Part shown: positions 27,670 through 35,942 of the stretch, in pieces
Position numbering within the stretch: the first letter of the stretch is position 1
How the letters are laid out: each line of letters opens with the position of its first letter
From: CAZSHG01 sp964459995
GTDB taxonomy: Bacteria > UBP14 > UBA6098
Direction: 5' to 3'
NCBI GenBank assembly: GCA_964459995.1
Contig: CAYWOR010000012.1
Coordinates: forward strand, 1-64,000
Length of the DNA stretch: 64,000 bases
Translations under genes and position numbers: made by a program
Notes under the pieces: model-generated
What the model was told of the DNA's origin: nothing
Database searches by the model: none
What the model saw: the letters and a program-made list of their open reading frames with translations, nothing else

Positions 27670-29073
27670 CTATTTGCATTTATCCATTCTGCACTTATCG
27701 CAGACTTCTTCCACAACTATCGGGTAATTCCCGCTGAAACAGGCATCGCAGAAACCTATCTCCGGCAATCCCTCCACCGCAAGCATTCCTTCGAGAGAGA
27801 TATAACCGAGGCTGTCCGCGCCGATATATCTCGCCGTCTCCTTCACCGAGGCCGAGCTTGCAATAAGCTGTTCGTAGGTCGGGGTGTCTATGCCATAATA
27901 GCAGGGATGCTTTATCGGCGGGCTTGCGATGCGCAGATGCACCTCTGCGGCGCCAGCCTGACGGATCATCGCGATAAGCGCACGCGAGGTCGTTCCGCGG
28001 ACAATAGAATCGTCGATAACCACAACGCGCTTGCCCCTAAGGATTCCGCGCACCGGATTATATTTGATTCGAGAACCGAAATCGCGTATCGCCTGCCGCG
28101 GTTGAATAAAAGTCCTGCCGATATAGTGATTCCTAATAAGCCCCAGTTCGAAGGGGATTCCGCTCGCTCTCGAATAGCCCAAAGCCGCCGTGTTGGAGCT
28201 GTCCGGCACCGAGATTACGATGTCGGCATCGCAGGGCTGTTCCTTCGCCAGAATCTCGCCCATTCCCCTACGGATTCTATCGACATTCGTGTTGAAAATC
28301 CTACTATCCGGCCTCGCGAAATAGATGAACTCGAAGATGCAAGCCGCGGATTTCGCCTTCTCGAAGGGAAATCTGCTCTCGATACGGCCGGATTTGTCAA
28401 CGACAACCATCTCGCCCGGTTCGAGGCTTCTTCCCAACGGAAAATCGAGCAAATCGAAGGCGCAGGATTCGCTGGCGAAAACCACTCCACCGCCCGGAAT
28501 CCGTGTCATCTCGAGCGGTCTAACGCCCTGCGGGTCGCGAACCGCGATAAGATAGTCCGGTGTGAGAAACACAATGCTGAAAGCGCCGTGAACCTGCGAA
28601 AGCGCTTCTGCGATGCCATCGGGAGTGGATTCCGCGGAACTTCGAGCGAGAAGATGCAGAATCACCTCGGTGTCGGTGGTTGTGCGGAAAATCGAGCCTT
28701 GCGCTTCCATTCTTCTGCGAAGTATCTCCGCATTCACCAGATTGCCGTTGTGCGCACCCGCTATTTGTCCGCGTTTGTAGTCGATAGTAAAAGGCTGGGC
28801 GTTAGAATAGGTGGTTTGGCCGGTGGTAGAATACCGAACATGCCCGATTGCGGCATTTCCGGTCATATCGCAAAGCTTCTCCGGTGTGCCGAAAACAGTG
28901 CTCACAAGACCGAGACCCTTGCTCTCCATCAGCCGTTCGCCATCGGAAACCGTGATACCGGCGGATTCCTGGCCGCGATGCTGAAGCGCATAAAGCCCCA
29001 TATAAGTCTTGGAGGCGGCATCGTCGCATCCGTGAATTCCGAAGATGCCGCAATAGTGATTTAGTTTGTCCAA
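27670..29073 (-). CDS. purF: Amidophosphoribosyltransferase
   Basis: First committed step of purine synthesis (EC 2.4.2.14). I place the start at TTG 29073, giving a short propeptide of seven residues (MDKLNHY) before the catalytic Cys of CGIFGIHG, the layout seen in many PurF. A longer frame to 29112 starts inside the T run of the preceding terminator. Glutaminase motifs: LQHRGQESAGI, GHVRYSTTGQ, HNGNLVN. The PRPP loop reads VVVIDDSIVRGTTSRAL. C-terminal Cys residues (GFCDACFSGNYP, CDKCRMDKC) suggest the [4Fe-4S]-type Bacillus-like form. No strong ribosome binding site is visible. Confidence 0.95.
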   Translation of the reverse strand: MDKLNHYCGIFGIHGCDDAASKTYMGLYALQHRGQESAGITVSDGERLMESKGLGLVSTVFGTPEKLCDMTGNAAIGHVRYSTTGQTTYSNAQPFTIDYKRGQIAGAHNGNLVNAEILRRRMEAQGSIFRTTTDTEVILHLLARSSAESTPDGIAEALSQVHGAFSIVFLTPDYLIAVRDPQGVRPLEMTRIPGGGVVFASESCAFDLLDFPLGRSLEPGEMVVVDKSGRIESRFPFEKAKSAACIFEFIYFARPDSRIFNTNVDRIRRGMGEILAKEQPCDADIVISVPDSSNTAALGYSRASGIPFELGLIRNHYIGRTFIQPRQAIRDFGSRIKYNPVRGILRGKRVVVIDDSIVRGTTSRALIAMIRQAGAAEVHLRIASPPIKHPCYYGIDTPTYEQLIASSASVKETARYIGADSLGYISLEGMLAVEGLPEIGFCDACFSGNYPIVVEEVCDKCRMDKCK

Positions 29074-29110
29074 CTTTATGATTGTTAGAGGGTTATTGAA
29101 ATATTCAATC

Positions 29111-29137
29111 AAAAAGAAAGGGCGGTTTTCCGCCCCT
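29111..29137 (-). terminator. Rho-independent terminator of the UDP-sugar dehydrogenase gene
   Basis: Minus strand AAGGGGCGG-aaaa-CCGCCCTT then TTCTTTTT (stem between 29118-29125 and 29130-29137). It sits directly upstream of purF, separating the two genes. Confidence 0.85.
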
Positions 29138-29145
29138 TCGTGGAA

Positions 29146-30498
29146 CTAATGGATAACCATCCCCACAGTCGCGGGGAACCTTCCGCCGCCGAGTTTATAA
29201 ATCTTTTCCAGATCGTATTTCTTAAGCGAGTTCCTCGTATCGAGAATCAGACGGGAATTTTCGACTATCATCTCCCAATCGTAAACCTTGTGATCCGTCG
29301 CGATTACTACCAAATCCGCTCCGGCAAGTATTTCCTTCGTAACAGGAACCGATTCGACCAAACCGTCAATCCATTGAATCGATTTGACATAGGGGTCGTT
29401 ATAAACGACATCCGCGCCCTTTTCCTGAAACAGCTTAAGCAGATCCAGCGCGGGGGATTCGCGGACATCCGAAATATCGCGTTTATAGGCCATTCCAAGC
29501 AGGACTATCTTGCTTCCCTTAATCGACTTGCTATACTTATTCAGTATTTCGCCGGCCTGCGAGACCACATAGGCGGGCATACTGCCGTTTATCTCGCCGG
29601 CAAGCTCGATGAAGCGGGCGTAATAGTTCAGGCTTTTGAGTTTCCATGACAAATAATGCGGGTCGATTGGAATGCAATGGCCGCCAAGCCCCGGCCCGGG
29701 ATAGAAAGGCATGAACCCGAAGGGCTTCGTCGCCGCGGCGTCGATTATCTCCCAAGCGCTGATTCCGAGCCTGTCGCACATAAGCGCAACCTCGTTCACA
29801 AGGCCAATATTGACACTTCTGAAGGTATTTTCGAGAAGCTTAACCATCTCGGCGGCCTTGGTCGAGGAAACCATCACCACATGCTCGATTGTCGTCTCGT
29901 AGAATGCTTCTGCGACCTCGTTGCAGGCCTCCGTAACTCCGCCGACAACCTTAGGCGTGTTGTGGGTTTGATAAATCGGGTTACCCGGATCGACCCTTTC
30001 CGGCGAGAACGCCAAAAAGAAATCCTCGCCGACCTTGAGACCGCTCTCTTCGAGCTTCGGAAGGATAAGCTCCTCGGTCGTGCCGGGATATGTCGTCGAT
30101 TCGAGCACTGCGAAAGTCCCCGGAGACATGAACTCTGCTATTTTCATACACGAGTCGAGAATATAGGACACGTCCGGGTCTTTTGTTTTGTTTAAGGGTG
30201 TCGGGACACAAATCGTGATAATATCGGCTTTAGAGATAATCGAGGGATCGGTTGTGTTAAACAATTTGCCGGAATTTACCAAATCCGCGACAATCTCGGC
30301 GGGAATATCATCGACATCCGAGCCGCCGGAGTTGAGAATCTGAATCTTCCGTTCGGAGATGTCGTAACCATCGACCTTGTAGCCCGCTTTGCAGGCCTCG
30401 ACCGCCAAAGGTAATCCGACATAACCCATCCCTATAACGCAGACCCGCGCGCTCCGATTCTTGATTTTTTCGATAAGTTCGGCCTTCGCATTTCCCAT
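29146..30498 (-). CDS. UDP-N-acetylglucosamine/UDP-glucose-type 6-dehydrogenase (WbpA-like)
   Basis: A nucleotide-sugar dehydrogenase of 450 residues making a UDP-uronic acid for surface polysaccharide. The ATG at 30498 follows AGGAG by six bases; the longer frame is rejected. N-terminal NAD fold VCVIGMGYVGLPLAVE, then ICVPTPL, ESTTYPGTT, SPERVDPG, the central helix VKLLENTFRSVNIGLVNE, and the catalytic Cys in PGPGLGGHCIPIDPHYLSW, the version typical of WbpA/UDP-GlcNAc dehydrogenases; C-terminal LGMAYKRDISDVRESPA. Exact sugar (GlcNAc, ManNAc or Glc) cannot be told. It stands alone between metG and purF; its upstream region carries a repeat-rich promoter (30570-30607). Confidence 0.92.
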   Translation of the reverse strand: MGNAKAELIEKIKNRSARVCVIGMGYVGLPLAVEACKAGYKVDGYDISERKIQILNSGGSDVDDIPAEIVADLVNSGKLFNTTDPSIISKADIITICVPTPLNKTKDPDVSYILDSCMKIAEFMSPGTFAVLESTTYPGTTEELILPKLEESGLKVGEDFFLAFSPERVDPGNPIYQTHNTPKVVGGVTEACNEVAEAFYETTIEHVVMVSSTKAAEMVKLLENTFRSVNIGLVNEVALMCDRLGISAWEIIDAAATKPFGFMPFYPGPGLGGHCIPIDPHYLSWKLKSLNYYARFIELAGEINGSMPAYVVSQAGEILNKYSKSIKGSKIVLLGMAYKRDISDVRESPALDLLKLFQEKGADVVYNDPYVKSIQWIDGLVESVPVTKEILAGADLVVIATDHKVYDWEMIVENSRLILDTRNSLKKYDLEKIYKLGGGRFPATVGMVIH

Positions 30499-30569
30499 TT
30501 GTGCTCCTATTCTATGCGTATTGTTTTGTTTCAAATTGCAGTCAATTGTATGCTATTTTACACTATTAG

Positions 30570-30607
30570 ATGCAAATGTATTCTATTTGCATACATTTGC
30601 ATCACAA
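30570..30607 (-). promoter_or_regulatory. Repeat-rich promoter/operator between metG and the UDP-sugar dehydrogenase gene
   Basis: A perfect 12-bp inverted repeat, ATGCAAATGTAT (30570-30581) and ATACATTTGCAT (30591-30602), is separated by nine bases that contain part of a third copy: the octamer ATGCAAAT or its complement occurs at 30570-30577, 30585-30592 and 30595-30602. A possible promoter TTGTGA (complement of 30602-30607) with TAGAAT (complement of 30580-30585), 16 bases apart, is built into the repeats, so the repeat is likelier an operator than a terminator (no T run follows). Confidence 0.5.
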
Positions 30608-32494
30608 TTAGCGGACCTTCGAACCGGCGGGAAGATCGCCGTCCGGAGTGAGAACTCGAATAACACCATCGCTTTCCGCCGCAAGAATCATGCCTTGCGA
30701 TTCATGTCCGCGAATTTTTGCCGGCTTAAGGTTCGCCAGCATGACGATTTTTTTGCCGATAAGCTCTTCGGGGGCGTATGATTTGGCGATTCCTGCCACC
30801 AGCGGGCGAATCTCGCCGCCGATATCCACCTTTAGAAGTAGCAATTTGTCGGCATTCGGGGCGGGGGAGCATTCGAGAATCTCGGCCACTCGAATGTCTA
30901 TTTTCGCGAATTCGGAGATATCGACAAGCTCTTCGTCCTTATCATTCAGCTTTTGTATTGCCGCTTTCTCGTCGATGCGTGGGAACAACGGTTTCCCGAC
31001 CTCGATAATCGTCTCCGGCATCAGCTCGCCCCACTCGAAAGCCCTATCGAAACGAACCGGCATATTTTTCAGGCCGAGCCTTGCACGAAGTTCGTCGCAG
31101 GTGTCGGGCATCACCGGCCAATATAGGATGGAAATCACACGCAAAGCCTCTGCGGCGTTGTATAGAACCGTTTCGAGACGCTCGTAATTGCCATCTTTTG
31201 CCAAAGTCCAGGGCGCAGTGCGTTCGAGGTATCTATTTGTCTCTCGGACAAGCTCATTGGCGGCCTCGAGGGCTTTAGACGGCCGCATCTCCCAGACCTC
31301 CCGCTTGACAGCCTCGGCGGTTTCGAGAGCGATGTCGCGAAGCTGTATTTCGTCCTCGCCTGCGGTGCCGGAGGGGGGAATCAACCCGCGGAAATTCTGC
31401 TGAATTAGGGTCAGAATTCTGCTTGCCAAATTGCCCAAATCGTTTGCCAAATCGGTGTTGAGACGTGAAATCATCGCCTCGAAGGAGAACTGGGCATCCA
31501 GCGCGAAAACCTTCTCGCGAACAAGAAAATAGCGAAGCGCATCGCGTCCGAACATTCCGACCAATTTCGGAATCGGCACCGCGTTGCCGAGTGATTTCCC
31601 CATTTTGGCGGTCTCGACCATCCACCAACCATGCGAGAACACGCATTTTGGCGGCTCGATATCCAGCGCTTTCAGCATTGTCGGCCAATAAACGGCGTGG
31701 GTTGTAACGATGTCCTTGCCGATAAGATGAAAATCGGCAGGCCAGATATGCTCGAAACGGGGCATATTGTGCGGCCATCCGGGCGCGGTGGCATAGTTCA
31801 GAAGGGCGTCGAACCAGACATAGCAGACATAATCTTTATCGAATGGGAACTCGATGCCCCAGGAGAGCCGCTCTTTCGGGCGCGAGATACACAGGTCGTT
31901 AAGGCCTCCGCGCAAAAATCCGAGGATTTCGTTTCGGCGGCTATCCGGCTGGATGAAATTGGGGTTGCGCTCGATATGATCGATGAGCCATTCGCGATAA
32001 TTGCTCATCCGGAAGAAGTAGTTTTTTTCGGTTAGAAACTCGACCGGCCTTCCGCAATCGGGGCAGTTGCCCTCTACGAGGTCTTTTTCTGTCCAGAAAC
32101 GCTCGCAGGGCGTGCAATACCAGCCGGAATACTCGTCGGCGTATATGTCGCCCTTCTCCCAGAGGGTTTCCAAAGCACGTTGAACGGCCTTTTCGTGGTA
32201 TTCGTCGGTGGTGCGGATGAAATGGTCATTCTCGATTCCGAGTTCTTTCCAGAATTTCTGAAAATTCCGGACATATAGGTCGCAATGCTGTTTTGGGGTG
32301 ATACCTTTGGCTTTGGCGGCCTCGGCGACCTTTTGGCCGTGCTCATCGGTTCCGGTGAGGAAGAAAACATCCTCGCCCGCTATACGGTGGTATCTTGCGA
32401 CGACATCGGCGTTCACAGTTGTGTATGCGTGGCCGATATGCGGGTTGTCGTTGACATAATATATCGGGGTTGTGATGTAAAACGGCTTGTTCAT
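30608..32494 (-). CDS. metG: Methionyl-tRNA synthetase
   Basis: Charges tRNA-Met (EC 6.1.1.10). The 628 residues contain the HIGH motif in DNPHIGHAYT, the zinc knuckle CTPCERFW...CPDCGRPVE (one knuckle, two CxxC), the KMSKS loop as KMGKSLGN, the anticodon-binding helical domain and a C-terminal tRNA-binding (EMAP/Trbp111-like) domain FAKIDIRVAEILECSPAPNADKLLLLKVDIG fragments near residue 530-628. Complete and normal length for the dimeric type. Its own promoter lies at 32534-32562. Confidence 0.97.
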   Translation of the reverse strand: MNKPFYITTPIYYVNDNPHIGHAYTTVNADVVARYHRIAGEDVFFLTGTDEHGQKVAEAAKAKGITPKQHCDLYVRNFQKFWKELGIENDHFIRTTDEYHEKAVQRALETLWEKGDIYADEYSGWYCTPCERFWTEKDLVEGNCPDCGRPVEFLTEKNYFFRMSNYREWLIDHIERNPNFIQPDSRRNEILGFLRGGLNDLCISRPKERLSWGIEFPFDKDYVCYVWFDALLNYATAPGWPHNMPRFEHIWPADFHLIGKDIVTTHAVYWPTMLKALDIEPPKCVFSHGWWMVETAKMGKSLGNAVPIPKLVGMFGRDALRYFLVREKVFALDAQFSFEAMISRLNTDLANDLGNLASRILTLIQQNFRGLIPPSGTAGEDEIQLRDIALETAEAVKREVWEMRPSKALEAANELVRETNRYLERTAPWTLAKDGNYERLETVLYNAAEALRVISILYWPVMPDTCDELRARLGLKNMPVRFDRAFEWGELMPETIIEVGKPLFPRIDEKAAIQKLNDKDEELVDISEFAKIDIRVAEILECSPAPNADKLLLLKVDIGGEIRPLVAGIAKSYAPEELIGKKIVMLANLKPAKIRGHESQGMILAAESDGVIRVLTPDGDLPAGSKVR

Positions 32495-32533
32495 GGTCTG
32501 TCCCTATCGATGGATTTTCGATAATAATTTGGT

Positions 32534-32562
32534 AATTTATACTTTCTATAGGTATATGTCAA
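32534..32562 (-). promoter_or_regulatory. Promoter of metG
   Basis: TTGACA (complement of 32557-32562) and TAAATT (complement of 32534-32539), 17 bases apart; identical hexamers and spacing to the 23S rRNA promoter. Predicted start near 32527. Confidence 0.78.
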
Positions 32563-32627
32563 GCGTGATTACGAGTTTTCTTAAAATTTAACGAGTCGGT
32601 AATTTTACGTGTTTTTTTACTTTTAAC

Positions 32628-32656
32628 TTGCGCGATTGGGGAATATTACTTATTAT
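32628..32656 (+). promoter_or_regulatory. Possible promoter of tRNA-Ala
   Basis: TTGCGC at 32628-32633 and TATTAT at 32651-32656 are 17 bases apart, giving a leader of about 64 bases. A second candidate, TTGCTA at 32677-32682 with TATATT at 32699-32704 (16 bases), would start 16 bases before the tRNA. Confidence 0.5.
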
Positions 32657-32726
32657 TCGTCGATTGCATTTTTTGGTTGCTATCTGAAAATAATTCGATA
32701 TATTGACGCCTTGAAATTTTTGAACC

Positions 32727-32799
32727 GGGGCTATAGCTCAGCTGGGAGAGCGCGTGACTGGCAGTCACGAGGTCAGGGGTTCGATCCCCCTTAGCTCCA
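32727..32799 (+). tRNA. tRNA-Ala (anticodon GGC)
   Basis: A 73-base cloverleaf. Acceptor arms GGGGCTA and TAGCTCC with the G3-U70 wobble that marks alanine tRNAs, D arm GCTC-AGCTGGGA-GAGC, anticodon arm CGTGA-CTGGCAG-TCACG with anticodon GGC, and T arm AGGGG-TTCGATC-CCCCT. The discriminator is A; the CCA end is not encoded. It reads GCC and GCU codons. A terminator follows. Confidence 0.97.
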
Positions 32800-32808
32800 T
32801 TTTGATTC

Positions 32809-32840
32809 GAGGCGCTATTCAAGTGCCTCTTTTTTATTTT
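32809..32840 (+). terminator. Terminator of tRNA-Ala
   Basis: GAGGCGC (32809-32815) pairs with GTGCCTC (32823-32829, one G-U), followed by TTTTTTATTTT. The next gene's ATG is only three bases after the T run. Confidence 0.75.
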
Positions 32841-32842
32841 CT

Positions 32843-34327
32843 ATGACCGATGTAAAGGGCATATTTTCGGCCAGCGCGACATTGGCCGGCACACTGACGC
32901 TGGATCAGCTTCTGCGCGTCCTTATGGACACCGCGGCTGATCTAACCGGCGCCGAGGCGGGGAGTGTTTTATTGCTGGATAAGGCGAGCGGCGACCTTGT
33001 TTTCGCGGTTGCAACCGGCGAGGGCGGCGCAAAACTTTCCGAAGAGCATATTCGTCCCGGAGATGGTATTGCGGGCTGGGTGGCGAAAACCGGTAAAGCA
33101 ACGATGGTCAACGATGTCGCCTCTGACGACAGGCATGCGAGCGAATTCGACCGTAAAAGCGGTTTCACGACAACTTCTCTGGTAGCGGTGCCGATTTTTC
33201 AGGATGATAGTGTTATCGGTGTTCTCGAAGCTGTGAATAAGAAGCGCGGACGGTTCGATCAGTCGGATTTGACCGCCCTTTCAGCATTCGCGCAGATGGC
33301 TTCGGTTGCAATCTCGAACGCTCGGAAATTCGAGCGTCTGACGACTCAGAACCGTGAGCTTCGGGAACAGGCTTTCGGGAAATGGCGTCTCGTTGGTAAC
33401 TCGCGTGTTATCAAGGAATTACGCGATATTATCACGCGAGTTGCTGTTACACCGACCACGGTTTTGATTACCGGAGAATCGGGCACCGGAAAAGAGGTTG
33501 TCGCTCACGAGATTCATCGTCTCTCGCGACGCACAGACGGCCCATTTGTGAAGGTTTCCTGCGCGGCATTGCCCGAGACGCTACTCGAAAGCGAGCTTTT
33601 CGGACATGAGCGCGGAGCTTTCACCGGCGCGACAGACCGCCGTTCCGGAAGATTCGAGGTCGCGAATGGTGGAACTATTCTTCTCGATGAAATCGGCGAA
33701 ATAAGCCATACTGTCCAATCGAAACTCCTTCGTATCCTTCAGGAGAAGGAATTTGAGCGTCTTGGCTCGACGAAAACTCTCACGACCGACGCGCGGCTTC
33801 TTGCGGCCACGAATCGTGATTTGAGGGCGTTGGTGGCCTCGGGCGCTTTCCGCGAGGACCTTTTCTATCGTCTAAATGTTGTTCCAATCGAGGTGCCGCC
33901 ACTCCGCGAGCATATCGAGGATATCCCGTTACTGATAGATTATTTCCTCGAAAAGCTTTCCGACCAGTTCCCGCATAGGATTAGAGGCGTCGAAGAGGAT
34001 GCTTTGCGTCTTTTGGTAGCATATTCCTGGCCCGGCAATGTCCGCGAGCTTTTCAATATTCTCGAAAGGTGCGCTGTCATTAGCCCCGACGACATGGTTA
34101 GCGTGAAGTATCTGCCTTCGGAGATTACCGGCAAGAAGTCATATTCGGGTTCGGAGGATGTCGATTTGGGGATGACCTTGCCCGAGGCGGAGGAATCGCT
34201 TATTCGTCATGCATTGGCTTCCTGCGGGGGCAATGTCTCCGAGGCCGCGAGAAGATTAGAAATTTCGCGCGACAGATTCAGATATCGCTTGTTAAAATAC
34301 AACATCGACCCATCTGAATACCGCTGA
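32843..34327 (+). CDS. GAF-domain sigma54-dependent transcription activator
   Basis: A 494-residue enhancer-binding protein in the NifA/NorR style. N-terminal GAF sensor (about residues 18-162: AEAGSVLLLDK, PGDGIAGWVAKTGK, GVLEAVNK), AAA+ domain with Walker A GESGTGKE at 211-218, sigma54-contact loop GAFTGA at 258-263, Walker B GGTILLDEIGE at 276-286 and PGNVREL, and a C-terminal Fis-type helix-turn-helix (GGNVSEAARRLEISRDRFRY). There is no receiver domain, so it senses a ligand directly. The ATG has no ribosome binding site and follows the tRNA terminator by three bases. Its stop overlaps kdsA (TGATG), linking the regulator to LPS synthesis. Confidence 0.93.
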   Translation: MTDVKGIFSASATLAGTLTLDQLLRVLMDTAADLTGAEAGSVLLLDKASGDLVFAVATGEGGAKLSEEHIRPGDGIAGWVAKTGKATMVNDVASDDRHASEFDRKSGFTTTSLVAVPIFQDDSVIGVLEAVNKKRGRFDQSDLTALSAFAQMASVAISNARKFERLTTQNRELREQAFGKWRLVGNSRVIKELRDIITRVAVTPTTVLITGESGTGKEVVAHEIHRLSRRTDGPFVKVSCAALPETLLESELFGHERGAFTGATDRRSGRFEVANGGTILLDEIGEISHTVQSKLLRILQEKEFERLGSTKTLTTDARLLAATNRDLRALVASGAFREDLFYRLNVVPIEVPPLREHIEDIPLLIDYFLEKLSDQFPHRIRGVEEDALRLLVAYSWPGNVRELFNILERCAVISPDDMVSVKYLPSEITGKKSYSGSEDVDLGMTLPEAEESLIRHALASCGGNVSEAARRLEISRDRFRYRLLKYNIDPSEYR

Positions 34328-35157
34328 TGTTCGATCTGAGACAAAAGGCGATGGAAGTCTCTGTCGGCGACGTGAAAATCGGCGGGGACAGGCCATGGGT
34401 GCTTATCGCGGGGCCATGCGCTATCGAATCGGCAGACATGGCTTTCGAGACCGCCGAGGTTCTTCGAGAAATCTCACATGAATTAGCTATTCCTTATATT
34501 TTCAAAGCGAGTTTTGACAAAGCTAACCGTATGTCGTGCGAATCTCTGCGCGGAGTGGGGATTGACGAGGGTTTGCGGATTCTCGGCGAGATTCGCTCGC
34601 GACTTGGGATTCCTGTTTTAACCGATATTCACGAGCCATCGCAGGCCGAGAAAGCCGCGCGCGTAGTTGATTGCCTTCAAATTCCGGCCTTTTTGTGCCG
34701 TCAGACCGATTTGGTCGCGGAGGCCGCGAGAACAGGCAAGCCTGTGAATATAAAAAAGGCACAATTCCTCGCGGCGGAGGATATGGCGCATATCGCCCAA
34801 AAGGCCGAAAATAGCGGATCGGGAGGAGTTATTCTCACCGAGCGCGGGACGAGTTTTGGATACCGTGATCTCATCGTGGATTTTCGGTCAATCGAAATAA
34901 TGTCGCGCACAGGATGGCCTATTATTATTGATGTCTCTCATAGCCAGCAGAAACCGGGCGCTTCGGGAGGCTCCACCGGCGGAAGTCGTCGATATATCCC
35001 ACATTTTGCCGTTGCCGCGCTTTCCCTCGGCGCCGACGGTGTTTTCCTCGAAGTCCACCCGAATCCCTCCGTGGCAATCTCGGACAAGACCACCCAGTGG
35101 CCGCTCGCGGAGATTCGCCCACTCCTCGAATTTCTGAAAAGCAATTTCCCGAAATAA
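34327..35157 (+). CDS. kdsA: 3-deoxy-8-phosphooctulonate synthase (Kdo-8-P synthase)
   Basis: Condenses PEP with arabinose-5-phosphate (EC 2.5.1.55), first step towards Kdo and LPS. The 276-residue TIM barrel has IAGPCAIES, KASFDKANRMS, DIHEPSQAE, IPAFLCRQTDL, LTERGTSFGY and DVSHSQQKPG. Cys31 in AGPC is the metal ligand of the class II, metal-dependent (Aquifex-type) enzymes; E. coli KdsA has Asn there. The gene shows that the organism makes an LPS-type outer membrane. Translation is coupled to the sigma54 activator by the TGATG overlap. Confidence 0.96.
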   Translation: MFDLRQKAMEVSVGDVKIGGDRPWVLIAGPCAIESADMAFETAEVLREISHELAIPYIFKASFDKANRMSCESLRGVGIDEGLRILGEIRSRLGIPVLTDIHEPSQAEKAARVVDCLQIPAFLCRQTDLVAEAARTGKPVNIKKAQFLAAEDMAHIAQKAENSGSGGVILTERGTSFGYRDLIVDFRSIEIMSRTGWPIIIDVSHSQQKPGASGGSTGGSRRYIPHFAVAALSLGADGVFLEVHPNPSVAISDKTTQWPLAEIRPLLEFLKSNFPK

Positions 35158-35180
35158 GGCATCGAAGCTTATCTCCACCA

Positions 35181-35311
35181 CCCCGACGTCGCGCCTTCTC
35201 TCATAAGCCTTTCCAAAGCGGCACGCTTTGGAAAGGTTGTGAGAGAAGGCCATGCGTTTCGTTTGGGCGAAACGCATGGCTCCACGCTTCGCGTGGAGCG
35301 CGACGTCGGGG
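35181..35311. repeat. Nested palindromic element 1 (perfect four-way-junction fold)
   Basis: A 131-base intergenic element in which almost every base is in an inverted repeat. Outer stem: CCCCGACGTCGCGC (35181-35194) with GCGCGACGTCGGGG (35298-35311), 14 bp perfect. Inside, without spacer bases, are three hairpins: A, 35195-35248, made of CTTCTCTC/GAGAGAAG plus a 13-bp perfect inner stem (35208-35220 with 35224-35236, loop GCA); B, 13 bp (35249-35261 with 35268-35280, six-base loop); C, 7 bp (35281-35287 with 35291-35297, loop TTC). It lies 23 bases after the kdsA stop and 23 bases before the recR stop, between convergent genes. No coding frame is credible. It could be a bidirectional barrier, a structured RNA or a mobile palindrome. 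Confidence 0.92.
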
Positions 35312-35334
35312 AGACTGCAGACGGACTTTTTGCG

Positions 35335-35937
35335 TTAATTTTGCTCGACTCGATTTTCGAGGGCGCGCGAGAGAGTGGATTTGTCGGTAAATTCGAGATC
35401 GCCGCCGACCGGAAGACCGCGAGCGATGCGTGACACCCTTATTCCGAGAGGTTTGATAAGACGTGCGAGGAACATGGCAGTAGTATCGCCCTCGGCGGTG
35501 GGGTTTGTTGCGACTATAATTTCGGTTACCACACCCGATTTGAGACGCTCGAGAAGGGGTTGAATCGAGAGTTGTTCGGGGCCGATGCCGGAAAGTGGAT
35601 CTATCACTCCGCCGAGAACATGGTATAATCCTCTGAAACTGCCGGTCGATTCAATTGCGAGAAGATCGGAGATATCCTCGACAACACAGATTATCGAGCG
35701 ATCTCTTCGGGAATCGGAGCACAAATCGCAAGGATCTTTATCGGAAAGAGAGTTGCAGACACTGCAGAACCGAACATTATCAATCATTTTTCGGATCGAA
35801 TCAGCGAGGACATAGGAATCTTCGCGCGGTTTGTGAAGGAGATGGAAAGCGATACGCCGTGCGCTTCGGACACCGATACCCGGAAGCCGCGCGAGCTCGC
35901 CTATAAGATTGTCGAGAGAATCTGGAATTGCTGGCAT
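35335..35937 (-). CDS. recR: Recombination protein RecR
   Basis: A 200-residue partner of RecF/RecO in gap repair. Helix-hairpin-helix LARLPGIGVRSARRIAFHLL (N-terminal), C4 zinc finger CSVCNSLSDKDPCDLC (about 58-73), Toprim domain starting IICVVEDISDLLAIESTG and including a Walker-B-like motif near ATNPTAEGDTTA, and C-terminal ISRIARGLPVGGDLEFTDK. All normal. It starts five bases after pilQ without a ribosome binding site, so it is probably translated by coupling to pilQ, and is the last gene of the pil operon. Confidence 0.96.
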   Translation of the reverse strand: MPAIPDSLDNLIGELARLPGIGVRSARRIAFHLLHKPREDSYVLADSIRKMIDNVRFCSVCNSLSDKDPCDLCSDSRRDRSIICVVEDISDLLAIESTGSFRGLYHVLGGVIDPLSGIGPEQLSIQPLLERLKSGVVTEIIVATNPTAEGDTTAMFLARLIKPLGIRVSRIARGLPVGGDLEFTDKSTLSRALENRVEQN

Positions 35938-35942
35938 AATTT

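Noticed and set aside
27655..29064. 469-codon open frame antisense to purF
   Set aside because: Shadow of a GC-biased coding strand; purF has full domain conservation and the antisense product has no recognisable features.
30570..30602. The 12-bp inverted repeat after metG as a rho-independent terminator
   Set aside because: The stem is A/T-rich and no T run follows on the minus strand; a regulatory site fits better.
35097..35433. Open frames reading through nested element 1
   Set aside because: They arise because both arms lack stops by chance; overlap kdsA and antisense of recR.
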